Of a DNA stretch of 64,000 nt, positions 18,896 to 27,573 are shown one piece after another. The position numbers and the translations under genes were made by a program. The notes under the pieces are model-generated. The model was not told where the DNA came from, did not search any database, and saw nothing but the letters and a program-made list of their open reading frames with translations. Each line of letters begins with the position of its first letter. Positions within the stretch are counted from its first letter, which is position 1. The stretch is from an uncultured SAR86 cluster bacterium (GTDB lineage Bacteria; Pseudomonadota; Gammaproteobacteria; Magnimaribacterales; Magnimaribacteraceae), in the NCBI GenBank assembly GCA_902594545.1, contig CACJMO010000002.1, positions 176,530 through 240,529 on the forward strand, written 5' to 3'.

Positions 18896-19765
18896 TTACT
18901 TCTTAAGCATTCTCATCAAACCTTCTTGGACAGCTGAAGCAACTAGGATGCCATCTTCCGTATAAACACTTCCACGATTAAATCCTCTTGCATTGCTAGC
19001 ACTTGGGCTGTCGGTAGAGTAAAGCATCCATTCATCTGCTCTAAAAGGTCTATGAAACCACATAGCGTGATCTAAGCTGGCACTCATCACGTTTCCTTTC
19101 GCGTAACTAAGCTTATGGGGAAGCATAGATGTACTGAGAAGTCCCATATCTGATGCGTAAGCTAGAATTGCTTGATGTTGCAAAACTTCATCTGGTAACT
19201 TTCCTGCCGCCTTCATCCACACATGTTTATACGGAAGTTGATTTGTTGGTTCATCGAACATGCTTTCACCTGGCAAGTGCCTCATCTCTATAGGTCTTTC
19301 TCTTAAGAAGAAATCTCTATGCTTTGCTGGAATCCTTTCAATGATTTTCTTCTTAATGTCCATGTCACTAATGCACTCTTTAGGTCCGGGTATATTACTC
19401 ATATCAATTTGATGAGAGGGCCCTTTCTCTTTTTTATGAAAGGATAAAGCCATATCAAATATTGGTTCTCCTTTTTGTATGGCAACTACACGACGAGTAG
19501 TAAAACTCCCACCGTCTCTTGTTCTTTCAACGTTATAAATAATTGGATATTCCATATCGCCCGGTCGAAGAAAATAAGCATGTAGAGAGTGTGCAAATCT
19601 CTTCTCAGGTACTGTCCTAGCAGCAGCCGTTAAAGCTTGCCCAATGACTTGTCCTCCAAATACTCTTGGTCCTCCAATATTTTCACTTTGCCCTCTGAAA
19701 AGATTTTCTTCCAAAGTCTCTAATGCCAATAGTTTTACTAGTTTATTTAAAGCCCTCTTAGTCAT
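18896..19765 (-). CDS. tesB: Acyl-CoA thioesterase II (TesB)
   Basis: A 289-residue double hot-dog thioesterase hydrolysing acyl-CoAs to free acids and CoA. FGGQVIGQALTAAARTV, SLHAYFLRPGD and the C-terminal SLDHAMWFHRPFRADEW are TesB signatures. I chose ATG 19765: GGAG lies ten bases upstream, and the frame opens one base after the preceding stop. An in-frame ATG at 19786 would overlap the upstream gene by 20 bases and sits ahead of that ribosome site. It is last of the cysE-hydratase-tesB set, and the neighbouring hydratase suggests acyl-CoA metabolism. Confidence 0.9.
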   Translation of the reverse strand: MTKRALNKLVKLLALETLEENLFRGQSENIGGPRVFGGQVIGQALTAAARTVPEKRFAHSLHAYFLRPGDMEYPIIYNVERTRDGGSFTTRRVVAIQKGEPIFDMALSFHKKEKGPSHQIDMSNIPGPKECISDMDIKKKIIERIPAKHRDFFLRERPIEMRHLPGESMFDEPTNQLPYKHVWMKAAGKLPDEVLQHQAILAYASDMGLLSTSMLPHKLSYAKGNVMSASLDHAMWFHRPFRADEWMLYSTDSPSASNARGFNRGSVYTEDGILVASAVQEGLMRMLKK

Positions 19766-19766
19766 A

Positions 19767-20648
19767 TTAACTAAACTCCTTTTCATCCCACCAAGGGTAA
19801 TAATCAGGCATATCTTTTGAAACTTTATTGGGGAATTCTGGCGGCCTTTTTTCTAAGAAAGAATTAACACCCTCTTTAGCATCATTTCCTCTACCTAGCT
19901 CATATATGAACCTTGAATCAACTTTATGTGCTTCCATTGGATGATCTGCACCTAACATTTTCCATAACATTTGACGTGTCAAGGAAACTGAAATGGATGA
20001 GGTGTTTTCAATTATCTCCTTTGCGATATTCTTAGCTTCAGTCAACAACTCATCTGGTTCGTGAATTGACCTAACTAAGCCACCGTCTAGAGCCTCTTCG
20101 GAACTGAAAACTCTTCCTGAATAAGTCCACTCTAGCGCTTTACTTATACCTACCAACCTCGGGAGAAACCAGCTTGATGCTGCTTCAGGAACCAGTCCAC
20201 GTCTGGCAAAAACAAACCCAAATTTGGCATCCTTACTAGCCAACCTAATATCCATCGGTAGCGTCATTGTTACCCCTACTCCAACTGCAGGGCCATTGAT
20301 CGCTGCAATTACAGGCTTCGGGCAGTCGTATATAGCAAGAGTTGTTCTTCCTCCACCATCTCTCATCCATTCAGGATCTTGCTTGTGATCTACTTCATCT
20401 CCTTTATTATTTCTTACATCTCTATTGAAGGTATTAGATCCAGCAGCTAAATCAGCACCGGCACAAAAACCTCTTCCTTCACCTGTGACAATAACTACCC
20501 TAACATCGTCATCCTTGCCTGCTTTATCAAAAGCTGAAATAAGCTCATCCATCATTTGCCCTGTAAAAGCGTTCAATCTATCTGGGCGATTTAAGGTAAT
20601 TGTTAGAATATTATCTTCTAATTCATATTTTATTGTTTCGTAACTCAT
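19767..20648 (-). CDS. Enoyl-CoA hydratase/isomerase family protein
   Basis: A 293-residue crotonase-fold protein acting on CoA thioesters. LNRPDRLNAFTGQMMDEL, GEGRGFCAGADL (first oxyanion-hole strand) and AAINGPAVGVGVTMTLPMD (second oxyanion strand, residues given by ends) are clear. Catalytic-glutamate positions are harder to judge: VPEAASSWFLPRLVG carries one acidic residue where hydratases have two, so it could be an isomerase or another crotonase activity. It has an insert of about 25 residues after the first oxyanion motif. It lies nine bases after cysE and one base before tesB. Substrate not known. Confidence 0.85.
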   Translation of the reverse strand: MSYETIKYELEDNILTITLNRPDRLNAFTGQMMDELISAFDKAGKDDDVRVVIVTGEGRGFCAGADLAAGSNTFNRDVRNNKGDEVDHKQDPEWMRDGGGRTTLAIYDCPKPVIAAINGPAVGVGVTMTLPMDIRLASKDAKFGFVFARRGLVPEAASSWFLPRLVGISKALEWTYSGRVFSSEEALDGGLVRSIHEPDELLTEAKNIAKEIIENTSSISVSLTRQMLWKMLGADHPMEAHKVDSRFIYELGRGNDAKEGVNSFLEKRPPEFPNKVSKDMPDYYPWWDEKEFS

Positions 20649-20657
20649 AAAGTTTTC

Positions 20658-21446
20658 CTATTTTATTGAATGGTCAATTTCGTCTGCAGGTATAGTTCCT
20701 TGCTCCTGCCCTACTTCTTTTGCCGGCACACCAGCAACAGTAGTACCTTCTCTCACGTCCTCTAAAACCACACTTCCAGCTGCAATTTTAGCATTTCTTC
20801 CGATCTCAACGTTACCAAGAACAGTTGAAGCAGCACTCAGCAAGACTCCTTCTCTTACCTTCGGGTGTCTGTCTCCAGTATCCTTGCCTGTACCACCAAG
20901 AGTAACTCCTTGAAATATTGATACATTGTCTTCGACAACAGATGTTTCTCCTATAACCACTCCTGTTCCGTGATCAATCATTATCCCTTTACCAAGCTTT
21001 GCGGCAGGATGAATGTCAACTCCATAAACTTCCGAGGTTCTACTCTGAAAATAGTGCGCTAATGTATGTCGTTCATTTGCCCACAACCAACTAGCTACTC
21101 TATGAGACTGAAGAGATTTAAACCCTTTAAAAAATAAAAGAGGTTCTGATAAGTACTTACATGAGGGGTCTTTTTCCTTAGCAGCCAAGAGATCATCGAT
21201 TGTCCCCTCAAGAATTTCATCACTGGAATTTATGGCATCTTTAATCACACTCCTCAACATCATGGGCTGTACAGAAGAGCTTCCTAAATCGTTAGCTATT
21301 AGATCTGCCACTGCAGAAGAAAAAGAATTATGTTCTAAAACAGTTGTATGAAAGAAGCTAGCTAGAACTGGTTCCGCCTCAACTCGCCTTTTAGTTTCGT
21401 CCTGAATTATAGTCCAAATATCTTTTATAGAATCTTTGTTATCCAT
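20658..21446 (-). CDS. cysE: Serine O-acetyltransferase
   Basis: A 262-residue CysE making O-acetylserine for cysteine synthesis. It has an alpha-helical N-terminal half and a left-handed beta-helix of hexapeptide repeats. Active-site segments include VYGVDIHPAAKLGKGIMIDHG and VSIFQGVTLGGTGK, with RHPKV between the coil regions. Length matches the family. TACAAT at 21453-21458 (minus strand) ends six bases before the ATG, so its transcript may be leaderless. Sharing an operon with acyl-CoA genes is not an obvious functional grouping. Confidence 0.94.
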   Translation of the reverse strand: MDNKDSIKDIWTIIQDETKRRVEAEPVLASFFHTTVLEHNSFSSAVADLIANDLGSSSVQPMMLRSVIKDAINSSDEILEGTIDDLLAAKEKDPSCKYLSEPLLFFKGFKSLQSHRVASWLWANERHTLAHYFQSRTSEVYGVDIHPAAKLGKGIMIDHGTGVVIGETSVVEDNVSIFQGVTLGGTGKDTGDRHPKVREGVLLSAASTVLGNVEIGRNAKIAAGSVVLEDVREGTTVAGVPAKEVGQEQGTIPADEIDHSIK

Positions 21447-21530
21447 ACAGATATTGTACTTTAGCCTAACTATTGCTGAAATGGTTCAAATCAGGATAAT
21501 GGAGCGCCCTTTCCTTAAAAAAGATTAAAA
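21447..21530. promoter_or_regulatory. Divergent cysE/cobS promoter region
   Basis: On the plus strand TTGCTG (21473-21478) and GATAAT (21495-21500) are separated by 16 bases and followed by a GC-rich stretch, a fair sigma70-type promoter for the cobS operon. On the minus strand TACAAT (21453-21458) could serve cysE. No operator palindrome or riboswitch-like fold, including the conserved B12 box of cobalamin riboswitches, was recognised in these 84 bases. Confidence 0.4.
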
Positions 21531-22517
21531 ATGAACGAAAAAACTGATAACGGAATACCTGATGTTGAGATAGATGTTAGGAAGACATTTGATATAGACG
21601 TTGACATGAAGGTTATGGGTTTCAAACAACCCAATGAATACGTACCCAATGTTGATGATGCATATAAATTTGATAAAGATACAACTCTAGCCATCCTTGC
21701 TGGCTTCTCACATAACAGAAGAGTTATGATTCAGGGCTACCATGGTTCAGGAAAATCAACGCATATTGAACAAGTCGCTGCTAGATTAAACTGGCCATGT
21801 ATTAGAGTTAACCTAGATAGCCATATCAGCAGAATAGATCTTCTTGGCAAAGATGCCATAACACTGAAAGATGGCAAACAGATCACTGAATTTAAGGAAG
21901 GCATATTGCCTTGGGCACTTCAAACACCTACTGCTTTGGTTTTTGATGAATATGACGCAGGAAGACCTGATGTGATGTTTGTAATTCAAAGGGTCCTTGA
22001 AGTAGAAGGAAAACTTACTTTATTAGATCAGAATAAAGTTATATCTCCACATAATGGATTTAGGTTATTTGCCACAGCAAATACAGTAGGCCTTGGCGAT
22101 ACATCAGGTCTGTACCATGGAACACAGCAAATAAACCAGGGGCAGATGGATAGATGGCATATAGTCTCTACTTTAAATTATCTAGACCCTGATCTTGAAT
22201 TAAAGGTCATTATTTCTAAAGTGCCTAGCCTGGACAACAAAGAAGGTTTAGAGGTTGCAAAAAATATGATTTCTGTTGCCAACCTCTCAAGACAAGGTTT
22301 CGCTAACGGAGATATTTCTACGCTGATGTCACCGAGAACTGTTATAAGCTGGGCTGAGAATTACCAAATATTTAATGATCTAAATAAGTCATTTGAAATT
22401 ACATTCTTAAATAAATGTGATGAGACTGAAAGGGTTATTATTGCCGAATATTATCAAAGATGCTTTGACTCTGAATCCATTGATTCCATAGCCGAGGACA
22501 TGCAAGAAGCTCAATAA
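21531..22517 (+). CDS. cobS: CobS-like AAA+ ATPase
   Basis: A 328-residue MoxR-class AAA+ ATPase very like alphaproteobacterial CobS, the ATPase of aerobic cobaltochelatase. The N-terminal segment KTFDIDVDMKVMGF and Walker A GYHGSGKST (residues 69-77) are followed by ARLNWPCIRVNLDSHISR, Walker B LVFDEYDAGRPDV, and sensor 1 LFATANTVGLGD. The CobT-like gene follows three bases later. No cobN or other cobalamin gene is nearby, so cobaltochelatase function is the family default and not shown here. The ATPase may instead drive metal insertion or remodelling of another protein with its VWA partner. Confidence 0.85.
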   Translation: MNEKTDNGIPDVEIDVRKTFDIDVDMKVMGFKQPNEYVPNVDDAYKFDKDTTLAILAGFSHNRRVMIQGYHGSGKSTHIEQVAARLNWPCIRVNLDSHISRIDLLGKDAITLKDGKQITEFKEGILPWALQTPTALVFDEYDAGRPDVMFVIQRVLEVEGKLTLLDQNKVISPHNGFRLFATANTVGLGDTSGLYHGTQQINQGQMDRWHIVSTLNYLDPDLELKVIISKVPSLDNKEGLEVAKNMISVANLSRQGFANGDISTLMSPRTVISWAENYQIFNDLNKSFEITFLNKCDETERVIIAEYYQRCFDSESIDSIAEDMQEAQ

Positions 22518-22520
22518 GTT

Positions 22521-24278
22521 TTGACAGCTAAGAATTCCCAAACAGAAACTGTAAAAGAGGCAGTGTCTGCCGCCACAAGGGCTATTTCTGGCAATCCTGA
22601 AATGGAAATAAGTTTCGGCGGTATGGGATCTTCCCTTCCTAATCCACCTAAAACCATCAAAGAACTTAATTCGTTTAGAGGTAAAGCAGATTCTCTAGCT
22701 TGCATTGAAAAATACAGAGATAAAAAGATAAGAATAAACTCTGGAACAAAGAAAGTTGATGCTCTTTTAAGGGTTATGGAAGATGCGAGGGTCGAAATTT
22801 TAGGGTCAATAAATTATCCAGGTATCGCTTCTAATCTTAATGCTAAATTTGAAGATAGCTGCAAACTATTTCAAAGTCTTGAAGAAAAGGAAGATCATTT
22901 AGAAATAGCCTTGGAATCTTGGTTAAGAAAACTTTGCTTACCTCATATAGAGTCCAGTGGATCTGATCAATTCTTAGAATACTGGGGTACCTTATTCAAT
23001 GCTCAAGACGAAAAAGTTAAAGAGGGATTAATTACTAGTCTGAGTGATCAGGAAAAATTCCAAGAAACTGCTAAGGATTTCTTACAAAGTTTAAATATAG
23101 AGGATGAAGACTCTGATTCAGAAGATCACGATATAGAAGACGAAACAGAGCAGGAAGAGGAATCAGCTTCGCAAGACGCTGAAGATGATGAGTCTGTTGA
23201 ATCGGAGGCTAGTCCAGAACAGCAAGATGAAGAAGGAACGGAGGAAACTGATGCTGATGCTGGAGATCTGGATGAAGATGCAATAGTAGATGAGAATCAA
23301 GAAGTAATAACGAATCAATCTTGGCTGGAATCTCTCGTTGGGCAAACTTCGAATTTCACCTACAAGGTCTATACCAGAAGTTTTGATGAGGAAATAAAGG
23401 CTGAAGATCTTTGCAGTCCTGAAGAGATCCTGAGGTTGCGCAAGCATTTAGATCAACTAATGGGTCCAAGTAAATCAACGATTTCTAAACTTGCCCATAG
23501 GCTTCAAAGATTTTTAATGGCTCAACAAAATAGATCATGGGAATTCAACAAAGAGGAAGGTATGCTTGACTCAGCTAGATTGCATAAAATTATTACCGAT
23601 CCCCTTACCCCTCTATCTTACAAGATAGAAAAGGATACCGAATTTAGAGATACAAGCGTTTCTATACTTGTTGATAGTTCAGGATCTATGCGAGGTCGTT
23701 CAATGACTGTAGCCGCCATTTGCGCTGATATTATCAGCACCACATTGGAAAGATGCAATGTTAAAACTGAAGTTTTAGGATTCACAACTAAACAATGGAA
23801 GGGAGGAGAAAGTAGGAAGTTATGGATGGAAGATGGGAAGCCAGAAAATCCAGGCAGACTTAATGATATAAGACATATTATTTTTAAATCAGCTGATACT
23901 CCGTGGAGAAGAGGTCAAAAGAATTTTGGTCTTATGCTAAGAGAAGGTCTTTTAAAAGAAAATGTAGATGGAGAAGCTTTGATATGGGCGCATGATCGTC
24001 TGGCAAGAAGACAAGAGCAAAGAAAAATCTTGATGGTAATCTCTGATGGAGCTCCAGTTGATGACAGTACACTTTCAACTAATCCAACTAATTTCCTTGA
24101 TCTACATTTAAGACAGGTAATTCATTCCATAGAGACTCAATCTGAAGTAAATCTCATAGCAATTGGCATCGGGCATGACGTTACACGTTATTATAAAAAT
24201 GCTGTAACCATTCATAGAGCAGAGGAGCTTGGCGGGGCCATGCTTGAACAACTTACAGACTTGTTCAAAGTTGACTAA
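22521..24278 (+). CDS. cobT: CobT-like VWA-domain protein
   Basis: A 585-residue partner of CobS-like ATPases. An N-terminal helical region leads into a long acidic stretch (about residues 193-270, mostly Asp and Glu), typical of CobT. The C-terminal VWA domain has the metal-ion-dependent adhesion motif DSSGSMRG near 385 and [10 protein letters not shown] downstream. The start is a TTG at 22521, three bases after the cobS stop; homology of the first 20 residues ([19 protein letters not shown]) supports it, since the next ATG would remove conserved sequence. Together with cobS it forms an ATPase/VWA pair of the kind that activates metalloenzymes. Confidence 0.85.
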   Translation: MTAKNSQTETVKEAVSAATRAISGNPEMEISFGGMGSSLPNPPKTIKELNSFRGKADSLACIEKYRDKKIRINSGTKKVDALLRVMEDARVEILGSINYPGIASNLNAKFEDSCKLFQSLEEKEDHLEIALESWLRKLCLPHIESSGSDQFLEYWGTLFNAQDEKVKEGLITSLSDQEKFQETAKDFLQSLNIEDEDSDSEDHDIEDETEQEEESASQDAEDDESVESEASPEQQDEEGTEETDADAGDLDEDAIVDENQEVITNQSWLESLVGQTSNFTYKVYTRSFDEEIKAEDLCSPEEILRLRKHLDQLMGPSKSTISKLAHRLQRFLMAQQNRSWEFNKEEGMLDSARLHKIITDPLTPLSYKIEKDTEFRDTSVSILVDSSGSMRGRSMTVAAICADIISTTLERCNVKTEVLGFTTKQWKGGESRKLWMEDGKPENPGRLNDIRHIIFKSADTPWRRGQKNFGLMLREGLLKENVDGEALIWAHDRLARRQEQRKILMVISDGAPVDDSTLSTNPTNFLDLHLRQVIHSIETQSEVNLIAIGIGHDVTRYYKNAVTIHRAEELGGAMLEQLTDLFKVD

Positions 24279-25242
24279 CTTTATTGAGTTTCAAAAAAAC
24301 CATACTCTTATGTATGGCTTGACGTTCTGGATACTGTCTACTTGTTTATATTTTCTATTCAACTTAACAGGTTTTGAGCTTGCGCCCATAGCAAAGGATG
24401 GTCTCAATAGTTTAATTTCGGTTTACATTCCAGTCTTGGTATTAACTGTATTTTTACTGCTTTACCTAACCAGAAATAGAAAGAGTGTTGAGTGGGAAAA
24501 GTTATATGCTATCAACAAATCTTCTGCAAAAAGAGAAGCCTGGATCGCCTCACTCTACTTACTAACCTCTCAGATCATTTTAGGGTACGTATTTAACATG
24601 GGTCTTCATTTTCCAGGGACTGACGTTTATACAACCAGGAGTCACACTCATGTAGATGTATGGATCTGGGCCTTAACATATACTCTTGTATATACGGTTT
24701 TGCCACTCATATGGCTTAAGAAAAGAGGGTTTTCTCTAAAAAAACTCTTTTCCTCTTTCAGGTGGATTAGGGATCTATGGATAATTATTGCTTATTGGGC
24801 ATTAGATTTTTTTGGTCCGATCCTATCAGGATCAACAAATTTCTTAGGAGGAATTAATGCTAATCAGTACGCCCAGGGAATATCACTTGGAATTCTTGTA
24901 AATACCCTTGGCGCAGGATTGCCAGTTGTTGTCATGATGCATATGATTTTTATTCCACGTATAGCAGTATTATTTAAAAGTAAATTTACAGTGATTTTGC
25001 TAGGAGGACTTTTTTATTCGATATTTAGTCTGTTTGATCCAGGTGTAGATTACGGATCTATGGAAACCACCCTTACAAGCATTACATACATAATCATGAC
25101 CCAGACTCTTGTTGGAATGGGAAAAGCTACTTTCACAGTAGTTACTGGAAATCCTTTTGTTCATTTCATTACGTTGCATGTTATCAGTGCAAGAGTGCCA
25201 TTCGATACCAAGATGTATATTGAAATCTTCAAGATAAAGTGA
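24271..25242 (+). CDS. Polytopic membrane protein of unknown function
   Basis: A roughly 323-residue protein with about eight hydrophobic segments, hence an inner-membrane protein. It is not confidently assigned. The stretch [16 protein letters not shown] and the later FVHFITLHV are faintly like CPBP-type intramembrane protease or bacteriocin-immunity proteins, but the EExxxR motif of that family is absent, so any relation would be to an inactive member. Start is uncertain: TTG 24271 overlaps the cobT stop by eight bases, while ATG 24310 begins right at the first helix. It is tightly linked to cobT, suggesting a membrane partner for the CobS/CobT-like module. Confidence 0.7.
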   Translation: MTNFIEFQKNHTLMYGLTFWILSTCLYFLFNLTGFELAPIAKDGLNSLISVYIPVLVLTVFLLLYLTRNRKSVEWEKLYAINKSSAKREAWIASLYLLTSQIILGYVFNMGLHFPGTDVYTTRSHTHVDVWIWALTYTLVYTVLPLIWLKKRGFSLKKLFSSFRWIRDLWIIIAYWALDFFGPILSGSTNFLGGINANQYAQGISLGILVNTLGAGLPVVVMMHMIFIPRIAVLFKSKFTVILLGGLFYSIFSLFDPGVDYGSMETTLTSITYIIMTQTLVGMGKATFTVVTGNPFVHFITLHVISARVPFDTKMYIEIFKIK

Positions 25243-25317
25243 TGAAAATGCTCGCTGGGTAAAATGGGAATAAATTAAAGTTTTAATGTAGAATGATCTG
25301 ATATAAAGGAAAAAATT

Positions 25318-26421
25318 ATGAAAATAACACAAGTAGACAATTGCCCTCCAGGACTGAGATACTTCGACAAAGACGATCTTGAAAGCAAGCTGGAACCTCA
25401 AGATATCGAAGATATAGTTGAAATTTTCCAAACCCCTCTGACTGGGTCTTACAACTGGGATTATACTGAGGCAGATAATAGGCTAAAAAAGTTATATGAG
25501 CTTGGCAAAAAGCTTAATTGGAATGCCACTTTAGACCTAGACTGGTCTAATCAGCCCTACTCATTAGAGGAATGGGCGACAGATCCACAACACCAGCAAC
25601 TAGCAGGATTCAAGCCGTATGATGATTTACCTGAAGAAAAGAAGATTGAATGCTCTTGGCACTTGCTTGCAAGCAGTTTGAGCCAGATTGTCCACGGTGA
25701 GCAGGGAGCTCTATTAGTAGCTTCACAACTGGTTTCTTGTGCTCCTACTTACAATGCAAAATTATATGCAGCATCACAAACCTTTGATGAAGCTAGGCAT
25801 GTAGAGGTTTTCAACAAATATCTCCAAGAAAGGATTGGTTGGAATTATCCTGTAATGCCTGGTCTCAAGCTACTTTTAGATAAAATTCTTTCCGACCCAA
25901 GATGGGATTTAAAATTCATAGGAATGCAAATTATCATAGAAGGCCTTGCACTTGCCGCCTTTGAAAGACAAAAAGCGGCAGCTATGGATCCTTTATTGAA
26001 AGATATCTTCTATCTGGTTATAAGAGACGAAGCAAGACATGTTACTTTTGGTGTCAATTACCTAGAAGAATTTGTTGCAACTCTATCTGATAAAGAAAGA
26101 GAAGATAGAGCAGAGTTTGCCTACGAAGCGTGCGTTGTAATGAGAAATAGATTTGGATCTGACAATGTTATGAAACACTATGGATGGAATGTAGAGGAAG
26201 CTCAAGAAGTCCTCAATCAATCTGAGAATGCGAAGCTCTTCAATAATCTTCTTTTTGCCAAGATAATGCCAAATTTAAAAAGAATTGGTCTATTAACTGA
26301 AAAAACGCAAGAAAAATACGAAGAAATGGATATATTACAATTCCAAGACTTGGAAGATCATGGGAATATTGATTGGGATGAGCTTTCTCAACCCCTAGAA
26401 TACTCCTCTAAAACTGCTTAG
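25318..26421 (+). CDS. Ferritin-like diiron protein, copy 1
   Basis: A 367-residue all-helical protein with a complete diiron ligand set: Glu128 (HGEQ), Glu158-x2-His161 (DEARH), Glu208 (IIIEGLAL) and Glu238-x2-His241 (DEARH). This two-fold E...ExxH pattern is that of ferritin-like oxygenases, oxidases and ribonucleotide reductase R2-type proteins. No tyrosine-radical context could be verified. A good Shine-Dalgarno (AAAGGA) precedes the ATG. It is 75 bases after the membrane protein and nine bases before a paralogue of the same design. Soluble cytoplasmic location is likely; substrate unknown. Confidence 0.85.
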   Translation: MKITQVDNCPPGLRYFDKDDLESKLEPQDIEDIVEIFQTPLTGSYNWDYTEADNRLKKLYELGKKLNWNATLDLDWSNQPYSLEEWATDPQHQQLAGFKPYDDLPEEKKIECSWHLLASSLSQIVHGEQGALLVASQLVSCAPTYNAKLYAASQTFDEARHVEVFNKYLQERIGWNYPVMPGLKLLLDKILSDPRWDLKFIGMQIIIEGLALAAFERQKAAAMDPLLKDIFYLVIRDEARHVTFGVNYLEEFVATLSDKEREDRAEFAYEACVVMRNRFGSDNVMKHYGWNVEEAQEVLNQSENAKLFNNLLFAKIMPNLKRIGLLTEKTQEKYEEMDILQFQDLEDHGNIDWDELSQPLEYSSKTA

Positions 26422-26430
26422 GTTAATTTA

Positions 26431-27570
26431 ATGAAAATAAAAGTTGTTGATAATCCCCCTGTAGATCCTAGAGAGTTTGATTTACCCGAGAGCTTTGATG
26501 AAGGCAATATCGAAGATGTAGTAGAGATTTTTAACACACCATTAGTCGGTCACTATAATTGGGACTATACAGATGCCGATTCAAGGATAAAGAAAATCTA
26601 TGAATTAGGTAAAAAACTTAATTGGAATGGCTCCATAGATTTAGATTGGTCCAAAGCGATAAAAAAAGGTGAGGCACCAGTTAAGGCGGAGCTTATTGCA
26701 AGAATGGAAGGGCCCTTAGCTGCTTTGCCCGAAGAGGAACGCATTGAATACATGTGGCATGATACAGCATGGAGTCTTAGTCAGTTTCTTCATGGAGAAC
26801 AAGGTGCCCTGCTAGTCGCTTCACAACTAGTTTCCTGTGCACCCACATACCAAGCAAAGCTATATGCTGCCTCTCAAACTTTTGATGAAGCCAGACATGT
26901 AGAGGTCTTTGCAAGATATTTAAGAGAAGTTTCAGGAGTGGAATATCCCATAAACAAAAACCTAAAATCACTGCTTGATAAAATTTTGTCTGACCCCAGA
27001 TGGGACCTGAAATTTATAGGCATGCAGATAATTATTGAAGGCCTTGCTCTTGCAGCTTTTCAAACAACCAAAGAGACTTCAAATTGTGCTCTACTGAGAC
27101 AACTAGTGCATTACGTAATCAGAGATGAAGCAAGACATGTGACTTTTGGTGTTAATTACTTAGAAGAGTTTCTAGAAACACTTACGGAAGAAGAAGTTGA
27201 AGACAGAGCTATGTTTGCCTATGAAGCGTGTGTGGTTATGAGAAATAGAATCATCAATACTGAATTGCCTGCTCGATGGTTCAATATTAGCGAAGAAGAA
27301 ATACTTGAAATGGTAGTGAATAACGAAACTCAAGATATGTTCACAAATATGCTGTTCAGCAGAGTGATGCCTAATCTTAAAAGAATTGGCCTGCTTACAG
27401 ATAAGGTTCTTCCATTGTATGAGAAGCTTAACCTTACGTCTTATATGGATGCAGAAGATGAATTTGAGATAGATTGGGCTGAACTCAACAAGCCATTAGA
27501 ATCTTCAGAGGAGATTGATAAACAATCCGAGAAAGAATTAGCAGCGCATACCGCGCAAGGTCTATTTTAG
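26431..27570 (+). CDS. Ferritin-like diiron protein, copy 2
   Basis: A 379-residue paralogue of the preceding gene, matching it along its length, with near-identical blocks around all ligands: Glu123, Glu153-x2-His156, Glu203 and Glu233-x2-His236. The two differ mainly around residues 75-100 and in the acidic C-terminal tail (SSEEIDKQSEKELAAH), which is longer here. The pair probably forms a heteromer or two enzymes with related substrates. It converges on the subtilisin gene with three bases between stop codons. Expression from the copy 1 transcript is likely, given the nine-base gap. Confidence 0.85.
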   Translation: MKIKVVDNPPVDPREFDLPESFDEGNIEDVVEIFNTPLVGHYNWDYTDADSRIKKIYELGKKLNWNGSIDLDWSKAIKKGEAPVKAELIARMEGPLAALPEEERIEYMWHDTAWSLSQFLHGEQGALLVASQLVSCAPTYQAKLYAASQTFDEARHVEVFARYLREVSGVEYPINKNLKSLLDKILSDPRWDLKFIGMQIIIEGLALAAFQTTKETSNCALLRQLVHYVIRDEARHVTFGVNYLEEFLETLTEEEVEDRAMFAYEACVVMRNRIINTELPARWFNISEEEILEMVVNNETQDMFTNMLFSRVMPNLKRIGLLTDKVLPLYEKLNLTSYMDAEDEFEIDWAELNKPLESSEEIDKQSEKELAAHTAQGLF

Positions 27571-27573
27571 AAT

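Noticed and set aside
18884..18900. Terminator between gltD and tesB (AAGAGACTCTTTTTT)
   Set aside because: The possible stem is only four base pairs with a three-base loop, too weak to call an intrinsic terminator.
22521..24278. Magnesium chelatase (BchI/BchD) assignment for the ATPase/VWA pair
   Set aside because: The N-terminal and Walker-region sequence of the ATPase and the acidic linker of the VWA protein match CobS/CobT much better, and no chlorophyll or BchH-like gene is present.
25000..25431. A 143-codon frame on the minus strand
   Set aside because: It runs antisense across the end of the membrane protein gene, the promoter gap and the start of the first diiron gene. Both sense genes have better support.
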